Assembly: GCA_024663395.1 (NCBI GenBank)
Contig: JANFAH010000037.1
Coordinates: 558,001-622,000, forward strand
Source: Pisolithus tinctorius
Lineage: Eukaryota > Basidiomycota > Agaricomycetes > Boletales > Pisolithaceae
DNA length: 64,000 nt
Direction: 5' to 3'
Numbering within the stretch: position 1 is the first letter of the stretch; every line of letters begins with the position of its first letter. Under the pieces are notes generated by a model. It saw only the letters and a list, made by a program, of their open reading frames with translations, ran no database searches and was not told the origin of the DNA. A program made the position numbers and the translations under genes. Positions 53,128-64,000 of the stretch are shown piece after piece.

Positions 53128-53492
53128 AGGTTGGTCTGCTGGTGTCAGGGAGTGTACGATATTTGACCGTAGTCGACTGCTTGAGAAATGTCTTAACAGA
53201 TGTGCCACTGCCAGCGACTAGGGAGTGGAAGCTCCATCGCTAAGTAGCACAGAATGATCCCTTTCGCAGAACATGAAGTAGATTTCTACGATCTATTTTC
53301 ACATCTTGTCAGAACACCGATGTATCTTCGCATGAAAATAGTCTCCTACCTCGTAAACAGAGTACAATGCTTTCTTGCGCAATCAAATACGTTTTGAGCG
53401 AATCGTACTGTAACTAGTCTACCTTTGCTCACAAAGTGACTCAAGTACAGCAGATGGTGTAAAAGAAGCCGAAGGCCCGAGACGCGTGAGCT
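53128..53492. other. Intergenic between S9 copy 3 and mago nashi
   Basis: Convergent gene ends share this 365-bp spacer. No gene or distinct repeat seen apart from the S9 3' flank also present after copy 2. Confidence 0.5.
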
Positions 53493-54279
53493 TTAGATGG
53501 GTTTAATCTTGAAGTGAAGGCTGATGAGAGAGAAGATAAAGCACTAATCGAGCAGTTAGCGAAGAAGATTTGGAAGAATGCCTGAGGGACTCACTCTAAG
53601 ATCCTGGACAAGATAGTAGAACACACGAAGACCTTCGGGGTCTTCGCTATCCTGGATCTCAACCAACGACCCGATCTTTGCAGTCTAGCAAGCCCGTGAG
53701 AGGCGGAAATCGCCGTAGGATGATATTTGCGAACCTCAAATGCGATATGATCGTTTGCCTATCCGAATTTCAAGCTCCTGTTTCCCAACAATGTTCTTTT
53801 TCGGCCAATTTGTATCGTCTTCCCTGTGCACGAATGAACGAGGGTCAAAAATGTTTCTTTATCGAGAAGAAAAAGAAACAGTGGATGTTACTTTGTTATT
53901 TCACTCGACTCAACTATACGTTTGAGCTCCTTGACCACCAAAGGCCCTACCCACACTGCAACGATTGGTTAGTCGCGGTGTGACGAGCTCCGTAACTTTT
54001 TTCGACGAACTTTCTTTGCGAATCAGACTGTCGTTTCGGTAGTTGGAGTTGTTGGCATTAGCGCAGGCGACCATGTGAGTACTCGAACTCGAGGAACTCG
54101 TGGCCGTGTTTACCGGAGTGACCGGTGCTACACGCACGAGTCAGCCTGCCGCTCGCGTAGACGTGATGATATGATGCACGCACTAGTACCTAGATATATT
54201 ATGGGGTAAATAATGCTTTAGATGAGTCTGATAGGCTGGCTCACCTGAGGTAGAACGGATCGCTGTCGTAGGATGCCAT
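53493..54279 (-). CDS. Mago nashi (exon junction complex core), with a 6-nt microexon
   Basis: RNA-binding partner of Y14 in the exon junction complex (nucleus, mRNA surveillance and localisation). Start ATG 54279 gives [13 protein letters not shown] 6-nt exon at 54184-54189 (GTACTA, after acceptor CTAG and before donor GTGCGT) supplies the Tyr-Tyr of the invariant LRYY, then exon 54127 onward reads [16 protein letters not shown]. Later parts: [71 protein letters not shown], then an intron, and [12 protein letters not shown] with TAA at 53493. Two single-base insertions break the frame (near 54059 and 53755) but sequence on both sides is conserved. Confidence 0.9.
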
Positions 54280-55383
54280 GGTGGTCGTTGTCGAAGGCAG
54301 ATTGGCTGACTAATACGCTCGATGTTGTTTAGGTCCAAACAAAAGGAAATACACCTCCAAGCCAACCATTATTATTAGGGGGTGCGAGCATGTAGCTGTT
54401 GATACGATCCTATCCCCACTGCTACTCACCCATTCATTCTTTGGTACGTCCTTTATACACTCGTCCTAAACGACAGTGCACACGGGGGCCTCGATTCTCA
54501 CACCCGAGACACACCCTCGGTACTCAGTCTAAGAGGCACCCTGCGTTATGTGACCAGATTACTCTGAATGTGCCGCTGGTGAACTGTTGTCCAAGGCAGC
54601 ATCATGAACAAACCGCCAGATAGTCTTAGATCTGTCATGGGTTGCTCTGTCTTTAGAGGGGACCGATCGTTGTCGTCGTTTCTCAACGACCTCTTTCAAA
54701 ATGAGTGAGGTGGCTATGGGTGGAGACCTCGGCGTGCATGCTCAGCCAATCGAAGAAAATTGTTGGCCATTTCACGAGGATGTCCAACAATCCTTTGAGA
54801 TGTGGCGGCGCAGAATTGGCATCGTACCTTCCCCCGACCATGAAATGCAAGCACAATTCAAAAGACTGCCAATTTCAATGTAGTGTGGTGGCTACAACTA
54901 ATAGACAATTTCACGATACAGTACGGTAGCTAGGGAGGACGTGTAACTTGATTAAATGGAGTAGGAGAGAGGGCAACTAGAGGTTGCGCATGAGCGAAAG
55001 GAGCACCATTCTCGGCGGGCATGGCAGGGATTTCGAGATAAAAAGGACCTCTGTTCCCAGGAGGAATGTCCCTGAGAGGCCGAGCGCTTCCTCCCAAGGA
55101 AATAATCTGTCTCCATGGGAATAGGTTCCAGGGCGAGGAACATCCCAGAATCTGAAGCTGTTGGACGTGTTCACAAGAATACCAAGTGTGACATCCCAGT
55201 CATGCACATCATGAATCTGGGACTGGTCCAGCTTGGAGCTGGAATCCCTCAGGTGAATTATAGCTCACAAACCTTACGGAAGTTCAAGCCTTCAAGGGTA
55301 TTCTCACGTCAAGGAATGGAGCAAGAATAAACTCGATGTGGAGGCAACTAATACATTTGACAACCTGTTTTATGCAAAAATGC
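54280..55383. other. Intergenic, one possible stray exon
   Basis: A minus-strand frame at 54977-55207 has protein-like composition (SNSFRFWDVPRPGTYSHGD) and ends in a stop, preceded by a CCAG acceptor near 55240. No start, partners or family were found. The rest is promoter side of mago nashi and 3' flank of the synthetase. Confidence 0.3.
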
Positions 55384-58300
55384 TCACTGCAACTTCTGAA
55401 ACATGCTCTTGGACTGCTCCAAAGCCGCAATCTCTGCCTCAAGCACTTTTTGCTACAAGGAGTAGTGTTATTATAAACACGGCAACAAGTAAGATTCATT
55501 CATAGCTCAAACTAACCTTATCCTCGTTGGCTTGTTGCACTGTCGTTGGTACGCTGTCTCGGTAGTCAGGCTGCGACATGACTTTTAATAGCTTGTCAAG
55601 GGTTAAGGTTCACAGCGTGGAATCTTCTTTTCCAACTTTGCGACCTCAGCTTCGAGATCAATGAAGCCCTGCATCGTGATTAGTTGTCAGGTCAGTCCAT
55701 CACCCTCCTATCATCAGGCTTACCTGAACAGACTAGGTATACAGCAACTGTTGGAGACAGGGCAGTTGACCCACAGCCAGGTGGCAACTGGGACAAATCT
55801 CCTATAACCGCCACGTTTGTACACCCTTTAAGTAGTGAACCTATAGTCGGTGCTTGAGATTCGAGGAGTGCCGTTTCCGCAATATCACTGGCATGAATAA
55901 CACTGAGCAATTCACGATGAGTGACGAATCACAGGTATCGAGCAGGAAAACTCACATTGGATGTCCGACTGCAAATTGTATGATGCCGCAAGTGAAACGA
56001 CCAGTGCGGACCACAGAAAAGACAAGTTCAAATTGACCTCTCGGCATCATTAAAGACGAAAGATGCATCCTACAGAATAGAGAAAGACATGGGCCACATA
56101 CAGTCTGAAACCGTGTTGCAACATACCTGCGTTGGGTATCTGGAGACCATTATGGATGGGCCGTCATTTATTCTACGAGGGAGGCGCTGCCAAAGCTCCT
56201 CAGTGACAAAAGGCATAAACGGATGAAGAAGCCTGAGTCCGTAATCAAGGCATGTATAAAGTGTTTGCTGCGCCGAAATGCGAGTCTCTAAAGTAACTGT
56301 GGGATCAGTCATTGGCTTCATAGCTTCCTGTTGTGGAATCAGCTAGTAAATCTAGTATCAGACACAGAGGGACGTACGATGAACACATCACAAAGTTCAT
56401 AGAGCCAGAAATTATAAACTGCCGTCTGTAGCCGCCATGAAATTTCTTGCTCAAAGAACTGTTGACGTTGGCTGAAGCTATGTTGAGTTTATGAAGGATC
56501 CATTTTTCCACGAGGGTCTCGTTTCCAGTGGGCTGTGTTGGGTATTAGAATAACGAAGATGATACAGTAAGCGTACTTGCAGTCGGTACAAGCATTCGGA
56601 ATGAACGTGGAGTCCAGCTTGAGCATAAGCGAACTTGGTTGCGTTGAATATCTTGTTGCAGAACTTTCGATATCCCTCCACGCGGAGATGTCGAGATTGA
56701 TATCCCGTCCTGCCAGGTATGCTCAGCGTAGTGCGACCGAAGAATCGAGACTGTGCTCACCTCCTCCGGATATACGCGCAGAGAGCGAAACGCAGGCCAT
56801 CAGTACCGCACTCCGGGATCCCTCTAGGGAAATCTTTCTTCTGCCCAGCGATTGCCTTGGTAATTTCTTTCTCATTCTAAATTACCTTCATAAAGTTTCT
56901 TATGAAGATCTGCGAGGGGTAGTCCGTAGATACATCCAAAGGATCGACAACATTGCCTAAGGATTTGCTCATCTTCCGACCGTGGGCGTCGCGCACCATG
57001 GCGTGACATAGCACTTCCGAAAATGGGACTTTGTCAGTTAGGTATATTCCGAGTAGAACCATGCGAGCCACCCAGAAGAAGAGGATGTCCCATCCTGTCT
57101 CAAGCATGCTCGCAGGATAGTAATGAGAGAGATCGGGAGTCTGTATACGTCTATTACCTGAAATTCGTGGGAATGGAGACGACGTACCCGTTCTGGCCAT
57201 CCCATGATCGAGAAGGGCCAGAGACCAGACGAAACCATGTATCGAGAACGTCCTCGTCCTGTTCAAGCGTGAAATTGGCACCATTCGCCAGGGCTTTGGC
57301 TCGGGCAGTAGCTTCTTCAAGTGTTCGTCCGACGACCCAATTTTTGCCATCATTGACCTGCATCTGGTCAGATAGTGCCATGAGGATGCACGAAGGACAC
57401 TGACATCAGCCTCAACGCCTTCAACACGAACAAAGTATGCAGGACATCTATGGCCCCACCAAAGTTGACGCGAGATACACCAGTCCTGGATGTTCTCCAG
57501 CCACCGGTACCAATCCGCCTCTGACTGCTTAGGACTTATCATGAGTTCCCCGTTACGAGTACGCTAACAATTCAGGTTATTGCAATATTCCACTAGGATA
57601 CCTCGTAATTAATACCTTGATTGCCTCTTCTGCAAGCGGTTTACAATTTACCCACCACTGCGGTTTCAGTATGGGCTCGATGATATCTCAGATTTGGCTG
57701 TTCGCTTATTGAGGCGATCGGGGTATAGTGATGCACAATACCACGTACCTGCAGATAGGGATTTGAATTGATTGTCTTTTATCTCAATGAAAGGCCGGCC
57801 TCCGTGAGCGCTTTAAACGACCTCTCTCCTCGCATGAAATCTTTTCATACCCTAGGAAGCCGTCAATACCATTGTCCCAGCAGAACCAAAATGCTAACCT
57901 GGAATTTTCTCACCCGCATTGGCATTTAATGTTCCATCGTCATTGAGGATATTGATGAATTCTAATCCGTGCCGCACACCAACTTCGTAGGTCGTTTGGA
58001 TCGTGGGCAGGTGTGATCTTCACGGCACCAGTGCCAAATTCCATGTCTACGACAATAGCATCGGTAACAATGGGTAAAAGGCGGTCGACAAAAGGATGTT
58101 TAGCGAATTTTCCGTGGAGATGCTAAGGCAAATTTTAGCAGATGGGTATGTAGACTTGCAACGGCCGCTCACCTTATACCGAGGGTCATCAGGATGTACT
58201 GCAATTGCGGAATCTCCCAACATCGTTTCCGGTCGCGTAGTAGCAACGACGATCTTCTCGTCTACAAAACAATTCCATTAATTAGAAGGCAAGGTCATTT

Positions 58301-59697
58301 AAAAAACACGTACCCGAGCCTTGTATGGGGTACGCAAAAGAGGTAATTACACCGAATTCGAATTTCTCCTTTAGATCATACCCCGGTACGTTTCAAGAGA
58401 GTTCTACCCTCTAGCTGTTTTTGATCTACCTGTACTGATAGTCAAAAACTATGTTCTCCTTGGGAATCTCGGTTATACCTCTAGATTGGACAGTGTGGTA
58501 TTCAGCTTGACACACAGTTGACAAGGCGATTAGCGCGATAAAGGATGCCCCCTTCATGCAGTCGACAAAATGTCTCGATGACAGCTTTTGAGAGTGACTG
58601 TGACGCGTCAGCAGAGAGTTTGCATCGCAAAACCCAGATACTGACTGGATCCATGGTAAATGCGACACGATCCCAGTCATAACTTCCTCCCGAGCCTGCG
58701 TAGCTGATTAGTGATACGAGCTTGATAGCTTGCATCAGGGTCAGTGAGATCAAAATTCCACGCGTGCAATCAACCTACTCGTTCTTCCAGTCCAAAACTT
58801 CGCCAGGAAAGTTTCCCTGCCCAGATCGTGTCGCGTCTTTCCCTCTAACTTGTATAGCCTCCGCTCAACAACGGACTGGGTGGAGATACCAGCGTGATCA
58901 AATCCGGGGACAAAAGAGTCGTCTTGCCCAACATACGGTTTCCTTCAAACACGGGAAGTCAGTGTGGATTTGAATGTTGGGAGAAACTGCTGATACTCAC
59001 CAGCGCACCAGACAGTCTTGGATGGCAACAGTGAGCGCGTGACCAATATGCAAGCTCCCGGTCACGTTTGGAGGAGGGGCGGGGATGACAAATTGTCCTT
59101 CGGGTTTGGCGGTCCCGTCCAGACTGTGTCTGGGGTTTAAAGAATCCCTGCGCTTCCCACCAATCGTACCAAGCGGCCTCCACGGCGTGCGGATTATAAC
59201 TTGCGGCCATTGGCTGAGACATGTCTGGAAACGCAGGGTCATCCTTAGAGACTGAGATGAAATCATTGATCAAGCAACATACCCTTCTTCTCTCCCTTGG
59301 GAGTGGTGTTCTCGAAAACAGTCTCTTCCACTTTCAATGTTTTCTCCTTGTCTGCCTTCGCTTTCTTGTCTGAAGCAGGGGCAGCCTGTTTTAGTTGTTT
59401 TGCAGCTAATTTAGCTTCTTTCTCCAGCCTCTTTGCCTCTTTTTTAGCTGTAAGAGATGATCATCAATGTCTTCAAATTAGTAGCAGGTGCCATTAGTTT
59501 CTACCTGCATGTTTGGATGGGACACCATCCACTTGTGGCGCCCCTTCCCCTGCCCCTGCGGTGTGCATGCCAGAAAAATACAATGATGGTCGGTGATGTC
59601 GATAGGCAAGTCTGAGATATCGATAATAAACCGAGATGACCATGCGGTAATTGGACTTTCGGAAGTCGGAGGTTCGGATGGCAAAATCTCGAGTCAT
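55384..59697 (-). CDS. VAS1: Valyl-tRNA synthetase, several suspected frameshifts
   Basis: Class I synthetase charging tRNA-Val. In order: Lys/Ala-rich N-terminus ([19 protein letters not shown]), [19 protein letters not shown], the HIGH motif in [80 protein letters not shown] in [33 protein letters not shown], and a C-terminal coiled coil ([15 protein letters not shown] ... [12 protein letters not shown]). Many introns. Frame slips of one base are seen near 59120, 57232 and 56932, each inside conserved sequence. ATG 59568 (MHTAGAGEG) suits the cytosolic form; an in-frame ATG at 59697 adds 43 residues rich in Arg, Ser and Tyr. Confidence 0.88.
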
Positions 59698-59876
59698 GGC
59701 TTAGATAAGCAAAAATAGCCCCTGTGCTTATCCAATCAATTAGCCGAGCCTGTGCTGGCTGTTCCGTATACTCTCCGCTGCAGCCGACTAAGCCCAATGA
59801 CAGCCACGCCTTATCGACGACGGCCAGGCCTTAAAAGCCAGAGGCAATCCACGTCCCAGTGATTTAGTTACTAACC

Positions 59877-61839
59877 ATGGCCACGTCTGCCCCCCCAGAG
59901 ATCATTGTCCCTGCTAAACCCTCCTCCCCGGAGGTGCTCGCTCGTCTCTTCCCCGGGCTCAAACCACCCCCGTCTGTGCTGGCTCCTACTCGCATCGCGA
60001 ACAACGGTCCCGATGCATTGGCTGCGTTACTCACCGCACTCAGAGACAACCACGAAAGGAGCCACGTATTCTTCAACCGGTTCAGTTTCCACAAGTATGT
60101 CCTCCCCTCTCATGCCCGCGTTTCGACCTGACTTCCCTCTGCGATCAGCCATTCCACTCATCACTTGCTCGCCATCTACGCACTTGGGGCACCAGGCCCC
60201 GGTGATTACCGCTGCCTATGAGCTTACTCATCTTGACCATCAGCGAATTGCATTCGTTGCACCCGAAAACGTGGTGATCACCGACGAGAATTTCACTGAT
60301 TATCTCGGAAATGACCAGTACGTCCTTGCCTCTCAGATCCCCCCAGATCAGTCAACCCATCTCCCATCCTAGGAATTACAATGCGTATCTCGATTACTTC
60401 CACCGTATCGTCCTCCAACCTGGCGCAAACCATCCCTGATATCATAGAAAAATATATCTTCTCTGATTACTACAACATTAGGACGCCAAAGGAGGGCACT
60501 CAACAGCCAGAAATGTTAAACAGGTTCTTGGAAATTCTTTTACACCCCATCATTCACGTCGGATATGGTGCCGAGTTTTGGCCTCCTAGGCATGATCGCG
60601 GAAGGTAGGGAACTAATTCGTTCCACCGCTACATCCGTTCACCCGCCTGTTTGCAGGTCTGGCCTGGACTGCCGTCCATCCTGCGGGCGCGACGACGCTC
60701 ATCTCACGCCTTCTGTTTACTCCCGAGCGTACCACTCCACTCACAGGAGTTAGAGAAACAAGGTATGTGGGGTACAGATTAGCGCTTGGTCTCACTAACT
60801 TCCAACTCAGAGCCTGAATGGATGCCCAAGTCTGGCACACGCCTTAGAGCGTTGAATATCTTGTCACTCATGCTCCGAGATACGCGCTTCTTCGGTTCGA
60901 GAGTTCTCGACAAGCACGAGTTTGCTGCCATGCTCGAGTCACATGGCGAAATCTTTAACAAGTACGCCGAAATGTGGGATTGCAACATCGAGAACCAAGA
61001 AGACTTGGAAAAGTACCTAGAGGAGATCATCTTCGCCGACATGCTCATGTACGGCGTCGGAAGCTGGGATGGCGACGATGCCGAATATCGTGCCGACTTC
61101 TTCACGTGTGTATATCCCATGCGATATGGCCGGATCTGATCATTTCTGATGGGCTGATTATCTGTATAGCGGCCATATCGTCACATCTGCTCTCTTTTTG
61201 CCGTCCCTTTGTGCCCATATATCGCGTCGGTCTCAGACATTGCTGCTTCGTGCCCACTTCTTGACAAGCATCACGTGGTGGGTGGTCCGTGGGAGATCCC
61301 CCTTCCCGGTGAAAGAATTTACCGCCACCCCGCTTCCGCCGTTCCCAAATTCCCCGTCTGCAAAGCACTCAACGACTCTTCCGGGTCCCCAGCCCGCTGC
61401 TGCATCTGACGCTCTTCCGTCTCCCAACTCTCCGTACGCGTTAGTCCCCAATCCGTGGTATCCAATCCTCGCAAATGCGATCGTCCATCCAAACGAGCAC
61501 TTGTGCAAATTCCAACGTGCACTCGCGCATTTTGCGACACTGTACGGTCACCGGCAAGCCGGCTTTGTGATGGAGTCGTTGTCTAAGGATGGGGTGGATG
61601 TGGATCCCAACTACGCCTACCTGGACGGCTCGGTGTTCTTACGAGTTGCGTGGCTCACGAGTGCAGCGTTGGGTTGGGTAGTCCAGGGTGAGGCTAACAC
61701 TGGGATTTGGAACTATCAGGAGTTTGAGCAGAAGGCGTATGACGATTTGGCAATGTTGGAAAGCACAAGGGGAAGGCCTAGTGCCCGACTACTGAAATGG
61801 ATATCATTGCGGTACTGCGCCCTCTTACAAATGAAATAG
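59877..61839 (+). CDS. Questin-oxidase-like protein (AflY/DUF4243 family), copy 1
   Basis: Member of the family including questin oxidase (GedK) and AflY, linked to Baeyer-Villiger-type oxidation in fungal secondary metabolism. Start ATG 59877 (MATSAPPEIIVPAKP). Family strings: HSTHHLLAIYALGAPGP, NYNAYLDYFHRIV, LNRFLEILLHPIIHVGYG, AEFGLLGMIAEGLAWTAVHPAG, DKHEFAAMLESHGEIFNKY, YRADFFTGHIVTSALFLPSL and HPNEHLCKFQRALAHFATLYG. The frame slips by one base near 60199, 60430 and 60577 (for example GAGTTTTGG where GAGTTTGGC is expected). The 3' exon (61170-61839) is long and intact. No polyketide synthase or other pathway gene lies in the window, so its role is open. Confidence 0.78.
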
Positions 61840-61970
61840 ATCGTTTGACTTAATCAGCTGACGTCACGAATAATGGGCGTACATAAGGATGGTTGCATAT
61901 GCTCAGTTGAGGGGCCAGCAGGCTTCCAATTCCCATCTTTTCCCCGCACTGTTGATCTGTGCTGATAACC

Positions 61971-63792
61971 ATGGCTGAGGTTTCCCCGAGCTTGATCAGA
62001 CTGCTGATTACCCGTTTCATCGCAAAGCCTGAGATCCCCGTCGTCGTACCGCCTACTAGTGCACATGGCATCAGTCCGTACTCGGCCGAGGCTGCTGCTA
62101 CCATCCAAGTCCCTCCCAAGCCACCTTACATGGAGCAGCTTTTCTATGTCCCAAAGCCTCCTCTGTCTGCGATAAGCCCTCAGAGATTTCCAGGGGCTGA
62201 TCCTGAATCGACAGATGCTCTCATCCGAACGTTGTCCCACAACCACGTTGCCTTGGCATATCTTCTTCAATTACAAAGGATTCCACAAGTGCGCTCAGGT
62301 GCTTTAGTTTTCATGTTAGAATTGACAGGCTTTGTATTAGTCATGCCCCGCATCACCTGCTTTCTATCTGGGCGATGGGCGCTAGTGGTCCAGTCATAGA
62401 TGCGCATATGCGACGCACTGTGTGTACCAGCGGCCTGCATTCGAATCGCCTGGACACGTCACACACGATAATGTCCACAAGCATCTCGACGGATGAACGG
62501 TACGTAGTTCCTCCTTTTTGTCCTACCCGCACACTAGCCCGGCATCTTTAACTAATCGCGGACTTATTACATAGTTATTACTCGGCCTATCTCAAGTTTT
62601 TCTCAGCTGAGGTCCTCAAGCGCGGCCTTCCAGAGTGTTTGGAAGAATATGTATTCTCTCCTGCTGCTAATTTTACTCGTGATGGTGGCGAACAACCCGC
62701 AATGCTGTCCCGATTCGTCATGGGCGCCATTCCACCCTTTCATACATACCGGTTTTGGAGGCAGAGTTTGGCCTGGCGGGTGTCAGCGCAGAAGGTATTA
62801 GTGTCCGTCTTTAATATCGTCATGCTGATTCACTGTGCGAGAATATAGGGTTGGCAATGACTGCTGTACACCCTTCCAACTTAGACTTAATCGACAGAGC
62901 TGGTTCCCGGACGTCCGTCTCCGAACCTAATATCAAAGGTGGTACGCGGAGCGCATTGACGATTTTATCTCTCATCGCATGTGATCCTCGTTTTTCCAAC
63001 GTCAACCAATCGAAGGTGGCCTCCTTGCAGGGGGCCTCAAGAGATACGGCAAGGCCATCCGCGAATACGTGGAAATGTGGAAGTTCGATATATCTTCCGA
63101 AGTCGGTCTAGCCGACGCGATCGAGGAGCTCTCTGGGTGAACACCTTGATCTACGGGGTCGGTGGTCACGTCTCGAACCAACGCTTCAAGGCGGATTTCT
63201 TCCTCATGCATCTTTTGACGTCGTCACTCTTTCTTCCGAGCTTAGTTGCGAATATTCCCAAGTATTCGTCTCGCAGGCTCTTTCTCCTCACGTACTTCAT
63301 CACGTCCCTCGTATTCTATGTCGCTCGCGGTCGCCCAAAGCTAGAACGTCCGAGCATTCTACGAAGGGACGCAACATCTGCTACATAAAGTCCCTGGAGT
63401 GCATACATCTCCTGCCCCAGGCACCCTAACCGGACCCCATCGTCAGATTTAGCACAAACGCCTAACACGTGGCATTCCTCTCATCCAAACTGTGCTTGTT
63501 CACACCCAACGAGCACCTGTGCAAGGCGCAACGTGCCTTGGCACATTATTCTGCCCTGTATCGGCACCCGCAGGAAGGTGAACTATCTGGGCTGGTGGAA
63601 GGTCGGAGTTTGAGTGCTGCGCAGCTGGCTAGGGAGGACGAGGCGGAGGAGAAGGTAGGGCTGAAAGAGCTGGATGGAACTGTGTTCTTGCGTATTGCAA
63701 TGTTGACGCAGAATAGGCTGGGATGGATGCGCGAGGGCGAGCATGAAGACCGCTGGGATTTTGATGGGTTCTATGCAGAAGAGAGTGCGTGA
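61971..63792 (+). CDS. Questin-oxidase-like protein (AflY/DUF4243 family), copy 2, frameshifted
   Basis: Tandem relative of the previous gene, offset about 2.1 kb. Start ATG 61971 (MAEVSPSLIRLLITRFIAK) with a longer N-terminus. Recognisable: YYSAYLKFFSAEVLKRG, MLSRFVMGAIPPF then IHTGFGG, GLAMTAVHPSNLDLI, GLKRYGKAIREYVEMW, NTLIYGVGGHVSNQRFKAD, LLTSSLFLPSLVANI, TPNEHLCKAQRALAHYSALY and LDGTVFLRIAMLTQNRLGW. Single-base slips are needed near 62738, 62763, 63010 and 63135. Less similar to copy 1 than the other tandem pairs are to each other, so an older duplication. It may be decaying. Confidence 0.65.
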
Positions 63793-64000
63793 AAGGTGGT
63801 AGGTGGAACGCCGAATGTACTTTAGTAAGTGATTGCCAAGAGGTGATTGCAGGCGTATTTCCACATGTTCGCTCAAACCTCTGTCTCTGAAAATGTACTA
63901 CCAAAGAGACTGCGATGTAAATTTCCTTCTACTGGTTCCTATATGTGAAAGACAGCAATAGTGCAATGCAAAAGGTCAAATAGAATGAATGGAATGATGA
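63793..64000. other. Right edge, 3' flank
   Basis: About 200 bp after the last stop; no gene seen. Confidence 0.5.

Noticed and set aside
54701..54883. Plus-strand 60-codon frame (MSEVAMGGDLG)
   Set aside because: Short, no splice partners and no family; treated as chance.
57370..57420. Apparent frame change in the valyl-tRNA synthetase near 57390
   Set aside because: Explained by a 41-nt GT-AG intron (GTCAGTGT ... GACCAG) that joins VEGVEAD to MQVNDGKNW, not by an indel.

Overview
The window looks like nuclear DNA of a basidiomycete fungus, probably Agaricomycotina. Genes are intron-rich, introns are 41-70 nt GT-AG types, often with a CTAAC-like branch point. The gene content (ERG25, AzgA-type purine permease, Cdc12-type septin, histone H4 with four introns, mago nashi, expanded F-box families, questin-oxidase-like proteins) fits that group. 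All gene models were built by hand from frames, splice sites and remembered family features; nothing was aligned by software.

Layout: 0.5-6.4 kb holds an F-box protein, ERG25 and a purine permease, all on the minus strand. 6.4-13.1 kb is nearly gene-free, with repeat-like debris and one weak membrane-protein candidate. 13.2-14.2 kb is an intact low-complexity ORF. 15.8-22.9 kb carries three minus-strand members of one F-box family (two intact, one dead). 23.8-30.2 kb is a compact block: septin, a TFIIIC subunit, MRM2-like methyltransferase, histone H4 and an S9 peptidase. 31.1-40.1 kb carries three plus-strand members of the same F-box family (one dead, two intact), interleaved with S9 peptidase relics and an unknown gene. 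40.7-41.0 kb has a Helitron-type fragment. 42.1-46.5 kb is a tandem pair of O-acetylhomoserine sulfhydrylase genes, 47.4-53.1 kb a tandem pair of S9 peptidases (first copy broken). 53.5-59.7 kb holds mago nashi and valyl-tRNA synthetase, and 59.9-63.8 kb a tandem pair of questin-oxidase-like genes.

The most striking structure is an amplified module: a minus-oriented S9 peptidase (intact or relic), a conserved intergenic element of about 230 bp, and a divergent F-box gene. It recurs in mirror image on both sides of the septin-H4 block, forming a large inverted duplication. A second theme is many single-base frameshifts in otherwise well-conserved genes, including ones expected to be essential (mago nashi, valyl-tRNA synthetase, septin). 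This suggests indel errors in the assembly, so I mark such genes as frameshifted rather than dead unless other damage is visible.
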